From assembly GCA_029259935.1 (NCBI GenBank), contig JAJDEH010000209.1:1-14297 (forward strand): 14,297 bases of DNA, read 5' to 3'. The notes below the pieces were generated by a model. That model worked only from the letters and a program-made list of their open reading frames with translations, was not told the origin of the DNA and searched no databases. The DNA is from Planctomycetota bacterium (GTDB lineage: Bacteria; Planctomycetota; Planctomycetia; Pirellulales; Pirellulaceae). The translations under genes were made by a program, and so were the position numbers. Positions 5,812 through 13,102 of the stretch are shown in pieces; position 1 is the first letter of the stretch, and every line of letters starts with the position of its first letter.

Positions 5812-8277
5812 TCACGGGCCCGTCAGGTTCGCACGGATTTGACGGAGAATCTGCGCGTATTCTAAATTGCGAGGACGTAGTTCCACGATCCGTTCCGCAA
5901 ACGGCAACGCTTCGGCCCACTGCTTCTTGTCCATATAGAATAGGGCCAAAGCGAAGGCGAACTGGGGCGTGTCGGGCGAGAGTCGATTTGCTTTGCGCAA
6001 GGTCAGCAAGGCCTTTTCGTGTTGTCCGGCGTTATAGAGTGCGAGGCCATATTGGTATTGAACGGAGGCGATGTCTGGCGCCAGGCGTGCGTCACGCTCG
6101 AGCAGGCCGAGTTCTTCACCGCGCAGCCGTTTGGCCTCGGCCTGCCAATTGCCTGGACGTTCTTCTTGCGCGTACTGATCGTATATCGCGGCTAGGTTTT
6201 TGCGAGGTCCAGGCACGCCTGGTTCGACGTGGATCGCTTGCTTGTAAGACGCCACTGCGGCTTCCATGTCACCCAACATTTCATTCAAGCTGCCGATGAC
6301 GGCGTGCGCCGAGGCGTGATCGTTGTTTAAGAGTAATCCCGCCTTCAATTCCTTCAACGACTGCTTCAACGCTTTGCGATCGTCGCTCTCCAGCAGTCGC
6401 GAACGGAGTTCGGACGGAATGCCGGCCAGGGCGCGGGCCGCTTCGATGCGCACAACTCGTGATGGATCTCTGAGCAACGGAACCAGTTGTTCCACGATCG
6501 GCTCGAACAGACGCGCTGCGGCGGATGCCGACGGTGCCAATTGAATTCTGCGTGACCGAACCTGTATTTCGGTGTCCAATCGCGTCACCGCCGAGGCGCG
6601 AACTTGCGGATCTTGGTCGTTCAGTTGACCCATCGCGATTTCCAAACTGTCGGCGGAATCGGAATTCCCCAGATGGAACAGCGCCGTCGAACGCACGATC
6701 GCCGGCAAACCGCGGTTCTTGACAATCTTCTGCAACTGCGTGATGGTTTCCGCGTCGGGGTTATCGGCACGGGCAAACACAGCCGCATATTGCTTGTCGT
6801 CTTTTCGCTCCTTGCCGTACCAACGGGCGACGGCGTCACTGGCCCATTGGTTGAGGTGGCCAAGTTCGGCGGCGATCTCCAAATCGCCTTCTTCCGCCGC
6901 ATGCAACCAGTCGGCGTACTGTTTGAGGTTGGCCCGCTTTTCTTGAGGCAACTTCAGCTTGTTGAGATGACACTGCGTGCAGGCATTCGGCGTCCCAATC
7001 TCGACGCTCAGATCCGGCCGCGGGATGCGCAGGCTATGGTCGCGGCGCGGATCGACCGCCATGTACGTCGTCGATGGCATGTGGCATTCGACGCACTGCG
7101 CGCCGGTCGATCCGTCTTGGTGATGATGATGCGCGGTTGTATCGTACTTGGCCGCGGGGTGAGTGTGACAAGACGTGCAGACCTTATTTCCGTCGTGCTT
7201 CAGGCGAACCGAATGGGGATCGTGGCAGTCTGAACAGCGAATGCCCTTGTGATACATCTTGCTTTGGGTGAACGAACCGTAGACGTAGACCTCTTCCTGA
7301 ATCTGGCCATCGGGGTGGTACAGATGCGAATGTAACTTGGCATTTTGGAAGAAGTCGTGAAAGCTCGCGCCAGGCTGATAACCGGGATGGATCACTTGGC
7401 GGTGTGAATGACATGGAGCGCAAGCCTGAATCTCTTGCTCCGCGTTGTTTTCACCTTTCAGTTTCGCCAAACCATAGCCCAACTTGCGATCCCAGAACAA
7501 CGACTTGGCTTCGGCCAACTCGACGTGAGTGCTGCCCGGGCCGTGGCAGGCTTCACAGCTTACATCGATTTCTGAAAATGTCGTGTGATAGGTCTTGGTG
7601 GCGGCGTCGAAGTTCTTTTTCAAGTTGGTGGAATGGCAATCCGCACAGGTCGTGTTCCAGCATTGCGATCGGCCAGTCCAGTGCAGCACGTCGTCGGGAT
7701 CGAGGGGGTCGGTCGCTTCATCGACATCGGGAGGCGAGAGGTAAAACCACCGCATGGCCCGGGTGTCCCACGAAACACGCAACACTTGCAAACGGGCAAT
7801 CTCGCTTGCGGGCATGTCTTCGGGCCGGTCGAATTCGACCATGTATTGCTGCAGCGGTTCCACACCGAAAACGTACTTAATCTCGAAGTCCCGCATCTTT
7901 CCGTTTGGTCCTTCGGTATGAATCATGAAGCGGTCGTCTTGCTTAAACATCCGTGAGGAAATACCGAAATGGTCCAGGGTAACATCCGAAAAATCGCCGA
8001 GTACGGTTTCCGGCGTGGCGATGTCCATCGCCAAATCATGGTGAGATCCCGTCCACTCTCTGACCTCTTGCTCATGGCAGCGAGCGCACGTATTGCGTCC
8101 GACGTAGGTTGCCTGCGTACCCTGAGGAACACAAATCCACCAATCGGCGAAGCACAGCCCCCCGCCGATCAAAATGCCGATGACGACGATCGAAACGGGG
8201 ATCAACCGCGGGTGAAGCCTGAATTTTCGGCTCTCTTGGACGACTTCCCTTTTTCTGTTCTTTTTCAATTTAGTCAT
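5812..8277 (-). CDS. Membrane-anchored octahaem cytochrome c with HEAT and TPR repeats
   Basis: 821 residues. A short basic N-terminus is followed by one transmembrane segment (about 25-48), so the bulk should face the periplasm. Eight CxxCH haem c sites are present, at residues 64, 211, 241, 286, 348, 367, 395 and 433 (CARCH, CADCH, CEACH, CAPCH, CSDCH, CTSCH, CVECH, CTQCH). Between the first and second sites lies a 140-residue domain without haem motifs. A histidine-rich AHHHHQDG precedes the seventh site. The C-terminal half holds no haem motif. Instead it shows HEAT-like helical pairs (about 525-625, e.g. DPQVRASAV and DPSRVVRIEAARALAG) and TPRs (about 640-815). The fold class recalls the cytochrome c552/c554 and HAO-type multihaem proteins. 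No CxxCK of canonical NrfA is present, so the substrate (nitrogen or sulfur oxyanion, or simply electron relay) is open. It converges on the peroxiredoxin-kinase gene with 10 bases between stops. Confidence 0.88.
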   Translation of the reverse strand: MTKLKKNRKREVVQESRKFRLHPRLIPVSIVVIGILIGGGLCFADWWICVPQGTQATYVGRNTCARCHEQEVREWTGSHHDLAMDIATPETVLGDFSDVTLDHFGISSRMFKQDDRFMIHTEGPNGKMRDFEIKYVFGVEPLQQYMVEFDRPEDMPASEIARLQVLRVSWDTRAMRWFYLSPPDVDEATDPLDPDDVLHWTGRSQCWNTTCADCHSTNLKKNFDAATKTYHTTFSEIDVSCEACHGPGSTHVELAEAKSLFWDRKLGYGLAKLKGENNAEQEIQACAPCHSHRQVIHPGYQPGASFHDFFQNAKLHSHLYHPDGQIQEEVYVYGSFTQSKMYHKGIRCSDCHDPHSVRLKHDGNKVCTSCHTHPAAKYDTTAHHHHQDGSTGAQCVECHMPSTTYMAVDPRRDHSLRIPRPDLSVEIGTPNACTQCHLNKLKLPQEKRANLKQYADWLHAAEEGDLEIAAELGHLNQWASDAVARWYGKERKDDKQYAAVFARADNPDAETITQLQKIVKNRGLPAIVRSTALFHLGNSDSADSLEIAMGQLNDQDPQVRASAVTRLDTEIQVRSRRIQLAPSASAAARLFEPIVEQLVPLLRDPSRVVRIEAARALAGIPSELRSRLLESDDRKALKQSLKELKAGLLLNNDHASAHAVIGSLNEMLGDMEAAVASYKQAIHVEPGVPGPRKNLAAIYDQYAQEERPGNWQAEAKRLRGEELGLLERDARLAPDIASVQYQYGLALYNAGQHEKALLTLRKANRLSPDTPQFAFALALFYMDKKQWAEALPFAERIVELRPRNLEYAQILRQIRANLTGP

Positions 8278-8582
8278 ACATCTTCAATTTTTTCGGTTTA
8301 CCGAGGCATTCTCAATGGACAGCCGACAAACTTCACTGCCGCCGTCAACGTTGCCGGGTACTCGTGTTCGGCTGGTTGGCGAACTTGATTCAAATGCCCC
8401 ACGATTCATGATACATGTGATTTATCCGTACAGAACCACTTTCGTCGCGTTCGGGCAGACAAACAGGTAAATATCAAGTACCAGACAACTCGATAGGATA
8501 AATTGTACTTTGCCATCGAGTGTGGGCGTAGATTAGTTACAATGGCGGGCCAACATCTCTATCGTGTGGGAGGGTGGCTCCT
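8278..8582. other. Divergent intergenic region between the cytochrome and sigma-factor genes
   Basis: About 300 non-coding bases that must contain the promoters for both flanking genes. It is visibly more AT-rich than the genes, with stretches such as AAATATCAAG near 8470 and GATAAATTGTAC near 8497-8508. TACAAT at 8538-8543 resembles a -10 box for the sigma/kinase operon, but I find no well-spaced -35 (TTGCCA at 8510-8515 is 22 bases away). The call is therefore weak, and an ECF-type autoregulated promoter is equally possible. A tiny TCGG-TTTA-CCGA hairpin lies near 8297-8308. No ORF in this stretch looks real. Confidence 0.4.
8568..8573 (+). promoter_or_regulatory. Ribosome binding site deciding the sigma-factor start
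   Basis: A purine-rich GGGAGG run lies 9 bases before the GTG at 8583. It abuts the alternative upstream GTG at 8574, leaving no spacing. It therefore supports 8583 as the start. Confidence 0.55.
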
Positions 8583-9140
8583 GTGGCGGAAACTAGCTCT
8601 GAATTCTCCCAATTGATGCAACGAGTCAAGGCGGGGTCCGAGGATGCGGTCCGCGAAATCCTAGACCGATATGGTGACGGATTACTGCGCGTAATCCGCC
8701 GCCGTCTGAATCAGCAGCTTCGATCTCAATTCGATTCCGACGATTTTTACCAAGCGGTTTGGACTTCGTTTTTCGCGCATCGCGACGAACTTTCTCGCTT
8801 CGAGTCGCCCCAGGATTTGGAGGCGTTTTTGAAGACGGTCGCTGGCCACAAAGTGATCGACCAAACCAGGCGGCGGCTGATGACGAAGGCGTGGTCCACC
8901 AACCGGGAAGTTAGCAGTTCCGCCATCGAGATGCGGCCTCCGGCGTCTCAAGACCCCACGCCCAGCACCGTGGTGGCCTTCCAAGATGAAGTGGACCAAA
9001 TGCCGCTCAACCATCAAAGAATCGTCGAACTGAGAAATGAGGGCTGGACCCTGGAAGAGATCGCCGCGAAAACGGGCGTCAATGAGCGCACGGTGCGCCG
9101 CGTCCTGAAGAAACTGGCCGACCGAATGACCAATGACTGA
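8583..9140 (+). CDS. ECF-type RNA polymerase sigma factor paired with a Ser/Thr kinase
   Basis: A 185-residue sigma-70-family factor (188 if the upstream GTG at 8574 is used; the Shine-Dalgarno favours 8583). Region 2 spans about residues 10-100, with RYGDGLLRVIRRRL, the DSDDFYQAVWTSFF core-binding helix, and FLKTVAGHKVIDQTRRR at region 2.4, which should read the -10 element. A variable linker rich in Pro and Ser follows. Region 4 (about 132-182) has LNHQRIVELRNEGWTLEEIA and the recognition helix NERTVRRVLKKL for the -35. There is no N-terminal region 1 or region 3, as expected for ECF factors. The last 8 bases overlap the kinase start, so the two are almost certainly translated from one message. 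No anti-sigma gene is adjacent. In planctomycetes, ECF factors are commonly encoded beside Ser/Thr kinases, and the kinase may replace the anti-sigma factor as regulator. The target promoters are unknown. Confidence 0.9.
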   Translation: MAETSSEFSQLMQRVKAGSEDAVREILDRYGDGLLRVIRRRLNQQLRSQFDSDDFYQAVWTSFFAHRDELSRFESPQDLEAFLKTVAGHKVIDQTRRRLMTKAWSTNREVSSSAIEMRPPASQDPTPSTVVAFQDEVDQMPLNHQRIVELRNEGWTLEEIAAKTGVNERTVRRVLKKLADRMTND

Positions 9141-11466
9141 ATCCCTAAAGCCAGCGTTACCCCTGGTGGGTGAGCAATACGACTCGGAAACTGCCAGCCG
9201 TTTCGTATCGGAATTAATTGCCCGCATGCCGAAGGGACATACGTTCCAAACGGCCGATCTTCTCGAAGAGCACCCAGAACTGCGGCAGTTTGATTCGGCC
9301 GTGGTGAATTTGGCTTACGAGCAATACTGCCGCCAGATCGAAGCGGGCGAATCCGTCGACGTCAGCCGGTTCGTCAAGGCATTTCCTGATCATCAAGAGT
9401 CCTTGTTGGAAATGCTCGAATTGCATCGGCTTTTGGATGCCGATGACATACTTACCAATCCGGCGACGAAAAACTGGCCCAACATCGGGGACACGTTTCG
9501 CGGCTTTGAACTGATCGAGGAACTGGGGCGAGGTGCGTTCTCAAGAGTGTTCCTGGCAACGCAGGCGGAGGTTGGCGACCGGTTCGTCGTCGTCAAGGTC
9601 TGTGTTCTCGGGCAAGACGAGGCCAAGTCGTTAGGGCAGTTGCAGCACCCGCAAGTCGTTCGTGTCTTTTCGGTGCATCATGTACAGACAAGTGAACTGA
9701 CCGCGATCTGCATGCCCTATTTGAGCCGAGCGACGCTGCTGGACGTCGTGCAGGGTGCTTTCAAAAAGAACACTCCGCGCCGCGCGGAAGCGATCACCGA
9801 CATTGTCGCCCGGACGAATCATTTGGATGCGAGATTGGAAGCGGAAACAAGCGACCCCCAAGATGTCGACGGAATGAAGGGATTGACCTACGCCGAAGCG
9901 ATCGCCGAGATTGGCCGCCAGGTCGCCCTGGCACTCGCTTACACTCACCGACGCGGGTATTGCCATTGTGACGTAAAGCCTTCGAACGTGTTGATTACGC
10001 GGGCCGGCAGGGCCAAACTGTTCGATTTCAATCTTGCATCGCGCATGGACGATGGCGACGGAAACGTACGCGGGACGATCGTCTATATGGCCCCCGAACA
10101 ACTGCGTGCGATTGCCGATCCCAACGACAAGGAATTTCGCGTCGACCATCAATGTGATGTCTTTTCCTATGGAGTTACGATCTATCAACTGCTGACGGGC
10201 AAACTGCCCTATGGCGAACTCCCTCCAGATGCCTCCAAGCAGGAGGTGGCCGAACTGTTGCACCAGCGGCAACGATCGGGTCCGCTTTCTCTTTTGCAAC
10301 AAGATCCCGCGGTGGGCGCGGGCATTGCACGGATTGTGGAACGCTGCCTGGAATTCGATCCCGCACGGCGTCCGCCGACGATGCAAGTTGTTGCCGAACA
10401 ATTAGAACAGCAGTTGAAACCGGCACGACGTGCCCTGCGCTGGCTGCGGTCGCGGCGGCGGTTACTGGCTGGAACGGCCCTGCTTTTTTCAGGTGCGGCG
10501 GCCCTGACGGGAACAGGCTACGCGCTGGCCGACTGGGCCGAATGGGGCCATGATGCGTATCGGCGCGAGAACTACGAACGGGCCTCGCTGTATTATTCCC
10601 GAGCGATCACGATGGATTCCGATAATCCTAATCTCTGGTTTTGGCGCGGCCGGGCCAACTTAGGAAGCGGCAGCATTAGCGATGCAGGACGGGATTTCGA
10701 ACAAGCAAAGCGACTGCTCAAGGATCAATCCATGAAGATCGATGGCCGGCTCTCGGCCAGCCTGGGGTACTTTGCGGCCATGACCGCTTGGGAGCAGACG
10801 CTAGAAAATGCGGAAGCTGCCCCAGAAAATAGAGAGTATTTGTCAAATAACAGTAAGAAGTTGTTCCTTCTGGCCAAGATACGATTTGAAGAAGCGGAGA
10901 AGCAGGGAGTCGTCAACGCCGCGATTTACAACAACCTAGGCTACTGCCACGTGGAACTCGGCGAAACAGAAATCGCCATAGGCTACTTCGAAAAGGCGGC
11001 GCAATACGAACCGGTACCCGCCGCGAGTTGGTATCGCCTTGCTCTGTTCGGCCTGCAAGCAACGTCGGGAACGGGCAATGAGTCGGATCTGAAGAATCTG
11101 GATCGAGCGGCGGTCAGAATCCGTAAGGCAATTGAGGGCGGCGCCAGCCAAGGGAGCATCTATCGGACGGCCGCATATGTCCATGCCCGTCGCTGCAGCG
11201 TGTTGGGTGCCAAAAATGTTCGAAAGCAAGATCTCGCGCCGGTGCTGCACTTTTGCAAGAAGTCGCTTGAAGCCGGCGTTCCCCTCTCTCAAATGGAACA
11301 CCTGGCCGATTTTTATCCACAACTGAAGGGCAACGCTGAGTACATGGCGATGCTCAAAACCCCCCGGCTCGCCAATCCGAATCCGGCCCCGCTACAGAGG
11401 TTCCTAGACCCTCTGGCGGGGACCGAGGAACCGATCTATCTCATCCCACGTCAGCCCCTTCCTTAG
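9133..11466 (+). CDS. Transmembrane Ser/Thr protein kinase with C-terminal TPRs
   Basis: 777 residues. Residues 1-115 form a helical extension (EQYCRQIEAGESVDVSRFVKAFP) of the type that precedes many planctomycete kinases. The kinase domain spans about 123-430: glycine loop GRGAFS (132-137), ATP lysine Lys155 in VVVK, helix-C Glu163 on an unusually short segment, catalytic loop HCDVKPSN (278-285, Asp280, Asn285), DFN (298-300) in place of DFG, APE at 320-322, and DVFSYGV in helix F. An insert rich in Ala, Glu and Asp (about 210-250) lies between the hinge region and the helix before the catalytic loop. A basic stretch and one transmembrane segment (about 443-466) follow, then TPR-like repeats (about 475-720), e.g. 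AIYNNLGYCHVELGETEIAIGYFEKA. The kinase would be cytosolic and the TPRs periplasmic. Start ATG 9133 overlaps the sigma-factor stop by 8 bases, so this kinase is the likely controller of that sigma factor. Confidence 0.9.
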   Translation: MTESLKPALPLVGEQYDSETASRFVSELIARMPKGHTFQTADLLEEHPELRQFDSAVVNLAYEQYCRQIEAGESVDVSRFVKAFPDHQESLLEMLELHRLLDADDILTNPATKNWPNIGDTFRGFELIEELGRGAFSRVFLATQAEVGDRFVVVKVCVLGQDEAKSLGQLQHPQVVRVFSVHHVQTSELTAICMPYLSRATLLDVVQGAFKKNTPRRAEAITDIVARTNHLDARLEAETSDPQDVDGMKGLTYAEAIAEIGRQVALALAYTHRRGYCHCDVKPSNVLITRAGRAKLFDFNLASRMDDGDGNVRGTIVYMAPEQLRAIADPNDKEFRVDHQCDVFSYGVTIYQLLTGKLPYGELPPDASKQEVAELLHQRQRSGPLSLLQQDPAVGAGIARIVERCLEFDPARRPPTMQVVAEQLEQQLKPARRALRWLRSRRRLLAGTALLFSGAAALTGTGYALADWAEWGHDAYRRENYERASLYYSRAITMDSDNPNLWFWRGRANLGSGSISDAGRDFEQAKRLLKDQSMKIDGRLSASLGYFAAMTAWEQTLENAEAAPENREYLSNNSKKLFLLAKIRFEEAEKQGVVNAAIYNNLGYCHVELGETEIAIGYFEKAAQYEPVPAASWYRLALFGLQATSGTGNESDLKNLDRAAVRIRKAIEGGASQGSIYRTAAYVHARRCSVLGAKNVRKQDLAPVLHFCKKSLEAGVPLSQMEHLADFYPQLKGNAEYMAMLKTPRLANPNPAPLQRFLDPLAGTEEPIYLIPRQPLP

Positions 11467-11585
11467 GTCGCTGGCGGCCCGTCGCGGACGTTTATTCCGT
11501 TTTCTAAGTTTTTTGCGACCGCCGTGTCCGGAACTGCGCGCCATTCTCGATTTCTAATATGAGTGGACTGGTTCCTTCAAGACTC

Positions 11586-11625
11586 GCGTCACTCTAGGTC
11601 TTCAATCATCCTAGTTGAGTGACGC
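11586..11625. repeat. Perfect 9-bp inverted repeat (hairpin)
   Basis: GCGTCACTC at 11586-11594 is exactly complementary to GAGTGACGC at 11617-11625. Inside it CTAGG and CCTAG can extend the stem if the last outer base pair is given up and a 3-base bulge is allowed. No T-run follows on either side, so a classical intrinsic terminator is unlikely. A regulator binding site or an mRNA leader structure is possible. Confidence 0.6.
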
Positions 11626-11668
11626 TCTCGTCTCTGAACACGCACCAAGTTTGTGTTCCGGTCCGAGG

Positions 11669-11746
11669 CGTTTTTACCCTGTTCGTCGGCGTATGCACCT
11701 GCGCGCAACTCGTGGTTACCCGCTCTGAAATCGACGAACAAAAACG
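11669..11746. repeat. Long-range interrupted inverted repeat in the leader
   Basis: TGTTCGTC (11680-11687) pairs with GACGAACA (11733-11740). After a 5-base bulge, CGTTTT (11669-11674) pairs with AAAACG (11741-11746), giving 14 base pairs closing a 45-base loop. It ends about 55 bases before the surface-protein start, where a leader structure could affect translation or transcription. Confidence 0.4.
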
Positions 11747-11790
11747 TCTTCACTTTAGTTGAGGATCAGTTCCCAAGGGAATTGCATCCG

Positions 11791-11796
11791 AGGGAG
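11791..11796 (+). promoter_or_regulatory. Ribosome binding site deciding the surface-protein start
   Basis: AGGGAG lies 5 bases before ATG 11802 and 8 bases before ATG 11805. The in-frame TTG at 11799 is too close to be used. Either ATG is plausible, and the two differ by one methionine. Confidence 0.6.
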
Positions 11797-11801
11797 AATT
11801 G

Positions 11802-12770
11802 ATGATGCTTCCGTTTCCAAGATGGTTGAACTCAAGTCGTAAGTCACCCAAGAGACCCACTAGTCAGACACCCACTTCGCGACGACTCCATCGACGCATC
11901 GAGCAACTCGAATCCCGTGCCATGCTCAATGGCACCGACCCGACCGCTTACGACGACGTAGCGATCACGACATTCGAAAATGCCGTGGACACTTATGTAT
12001 TGAGCAACGACTTTGTGAATGCGCCACTCGCATCGATCGACTACAACTCCGTGGCGATTCAATCGAATCCCAGCAACGGTATGGTCACGGACTATGGTTC
12101 CGGCATGATCAGCTATACGCCGAACCAAGGATTCAGTGGATCGGATTCCTTCACCTACACCTTTCTGGATTCGCTGGGGGACGTCTCGAATGTGGCGACC
12201 GTTCAGGTGACTGTCTTGGCCGCGAATCCACCGGTCGCCTACGATGACACAGCGGATACGCCCATGGGTCAAGCGGTGGGGATTAACATCTTGTCCAACG
12301 ACGATTCCGTCTATTCTGGCTTGGACCCCAGCACGATTACGGTCGTTAGTTCTGTTTCCAATGGAAGCCTTGGCATCAACTCGCAAACCGGCCAGGTGAC
12401 CTATACGCCGAACGCGGGGTTTTCGGGCAGCGACAGCTTTCAATACACGGTTCGTGATTATGACGGAGGGGAATCCAACGTCGCGGTCGTGTCGATCCAA
12501 GTCGTGAACAGTGCCCCGTCGGTGACGATGACGGCAACTCACGTTGACGGCGACACTTGGGCCATCTCGGGAACGGCGACGGACGAATTGCCGTCGGTGA
12601 CGGTCCGCTTTGGCGGCCTGCTAACCGGCCATGCCGACGTTCAGGCCGATAGCAACGGTCAGTTTTCTTTTGAAGCGACGCTACCAGGAGCAACAAGTGG
12701 ATCCATGGTCAGTGGCCAGGCAGAGGATGCGGGCACCCTGCTGTCCGATGTCTACGAAGTATTCCTGTAA
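11802..12770 (+). CDS. Small planctomycete surface protein with two cadherin-like repeats
   Basis: About 322 residues. The N-terminus is basic and Ser/Thr/Pro-rich without a classical hydrophobic core. It carries RRLHRRIEQLESRAMLNG at about 27-44, the planctomycete extracellular-protein motif (LExR-x-LL type) seen at the start of many exported proteins in this phylum. Two tandem Ig/cadherin-like modules follow, each opening with AYDD and containing the YTPN-x-GFSGSDSF-x-YT signature (about residues 48-142 and 146-236). Such modules usually mediate adhesion or bind calcium in long surface proteins. A third, divergent beta-rich domain (about 238-322, WAISGTATD) ends the protein. It is unusually short for this class. 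There is no dockerin, autotransporter, PEP-CTERM or transmembrane anchor, so it is probably secreted or loosely attached. It follows the sigma/kinase operon after a 335-base gap and is probably transcribed separately. Confidence 0.8.
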   Translation: MMLPFPRWLNSSRKSPKRPTSQTPTSRRLHRRIEQLESRAMLNGTDPTAYDDVAITTFENAVDTYVLSNDFVNAPLASIDYNSVAIQSNPSNGMVTDYGSGMISYTPNQGFSGSDSFTYTFLDSLGDVSNVATVQVTVLAANPPVAYDDTADTPMGQAVGINILSNDDSVYSGLDPSTITVVSSVSNGSLGINSQTGQVTYTPNAGFSGSDSFQYTVRDYDGGESNVAVVSIQVVNSAPSVTMTATHVDGDTWAISGTATDELPSVTVRFGGLLTGHADVQADSNGQFSFEATLPGATSGSMVSGQAEDAGTLLSDVYEVFL

Positions 12771-12822
12771 CTCATCCAGCTTTTAATTCAAATTCAAGAT
12801 AAAGAATTGAGAGAGAATAGAA

Positions 12823-13092
12823 ATGGGATTTTCACCACAAGATTTGGAACGATCGATTAGCAGGATCGTGCGACGAGTGATTCGCGAAGGCGAGGCGACC
12901 AGTCGGCTGTCTCGGGGAGTCTTGGCTTTGGCCGAAAACGAAGCTGCCCAAGATGCCTCACTAGACCGAGATTCACTCGTCCAACTTGTAACTCAGCGTG
13001 TTTGCGAATTGTGCCGTGTGGAACTTGCCAAAGGCCCCTTAAACAGCGGCCAACTTGTTCAAACGATCCGCTGGTTTTGCACCGAAGCGTAA
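12823..13092 (+). CDS. Unrecognised small helical protein, 89 residues
   Basis: I do not recognise this protein. It starts at ATG 12823 behind a weak GAGAGA at 12811-12816, 6 bases upstream, in a short AT-rich gap of 52 bases after the surface-protein stop. The predicted product is mostly helical and amphipathic, with an Arg-rich first helix (SISRIVRRVIREGE, residues 11-24), an Ala/Glu-rich middle and a third helix containing CELC (Cys61, Cys64). Cys86 lies near the C-terminus. There is no signal peptide or membrane segment, so it should be cytosolic. Three cysteines in 89 residues might bind metal, but one CxxC alone is not enough to claim this. Even composition, a sensible start and co-orientation make it likely to be real, possibly in one message with the surface protein. 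A long imperfect hairpin begins 11 bases after its stop. Confidence 0.55.
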   Translation: MGFSPQDLERSISRIVRRVIREGEATSRLSRGVLALAENEAAQDASLDRDSLVQLVTQRVCELCRVELAKGPLNSGQLVQTIRWFCTEA

Positions 13093-13102
13093 CGGCCAGT
13101 TC

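Larger units (their letters stand above)
11467..11801. other. Intergenic region and probable leader upstream of the surface-protein gene
   Basis: 335 bases without a convincing gene. Just after the kinase stop, a short CGGA/TCCG stem (11485-11499) is followed by TTTT and, a little later, TTTTTT; this is a weak candidate terminator. GGTCGC (11466-11471) and GCGACC (11515-11520) also pair around it. Two further inverted repeats, listed separately, occupy 11586-11625 and 11669-11746. A promoter for the surface-protein gene should lie here, but I cannot point to a credible -35/-10 pair. Confidence 0.4.

Noticed and set aside
8574..8582. Upstream GTG start for the sigma factor
   Set aside because: The GGGAGG at 8568-8573 abuts this codon, leaving no Shine-Dalgarno spacing. 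The GTG at 8583 is 9 bases downstream of it and fits better.
9631..10401. 256-residue minus-strand ORF
   Set aside because: Antisense to the catalytic part of the TPR kinase; no domain features.
11844..12542. 232-residue minus-strand ORF rich in Arg, His and Val
   Set aside because: It mirrors the repeat structure of the surface protein on the other strand; composition is typical of a shadow frame.
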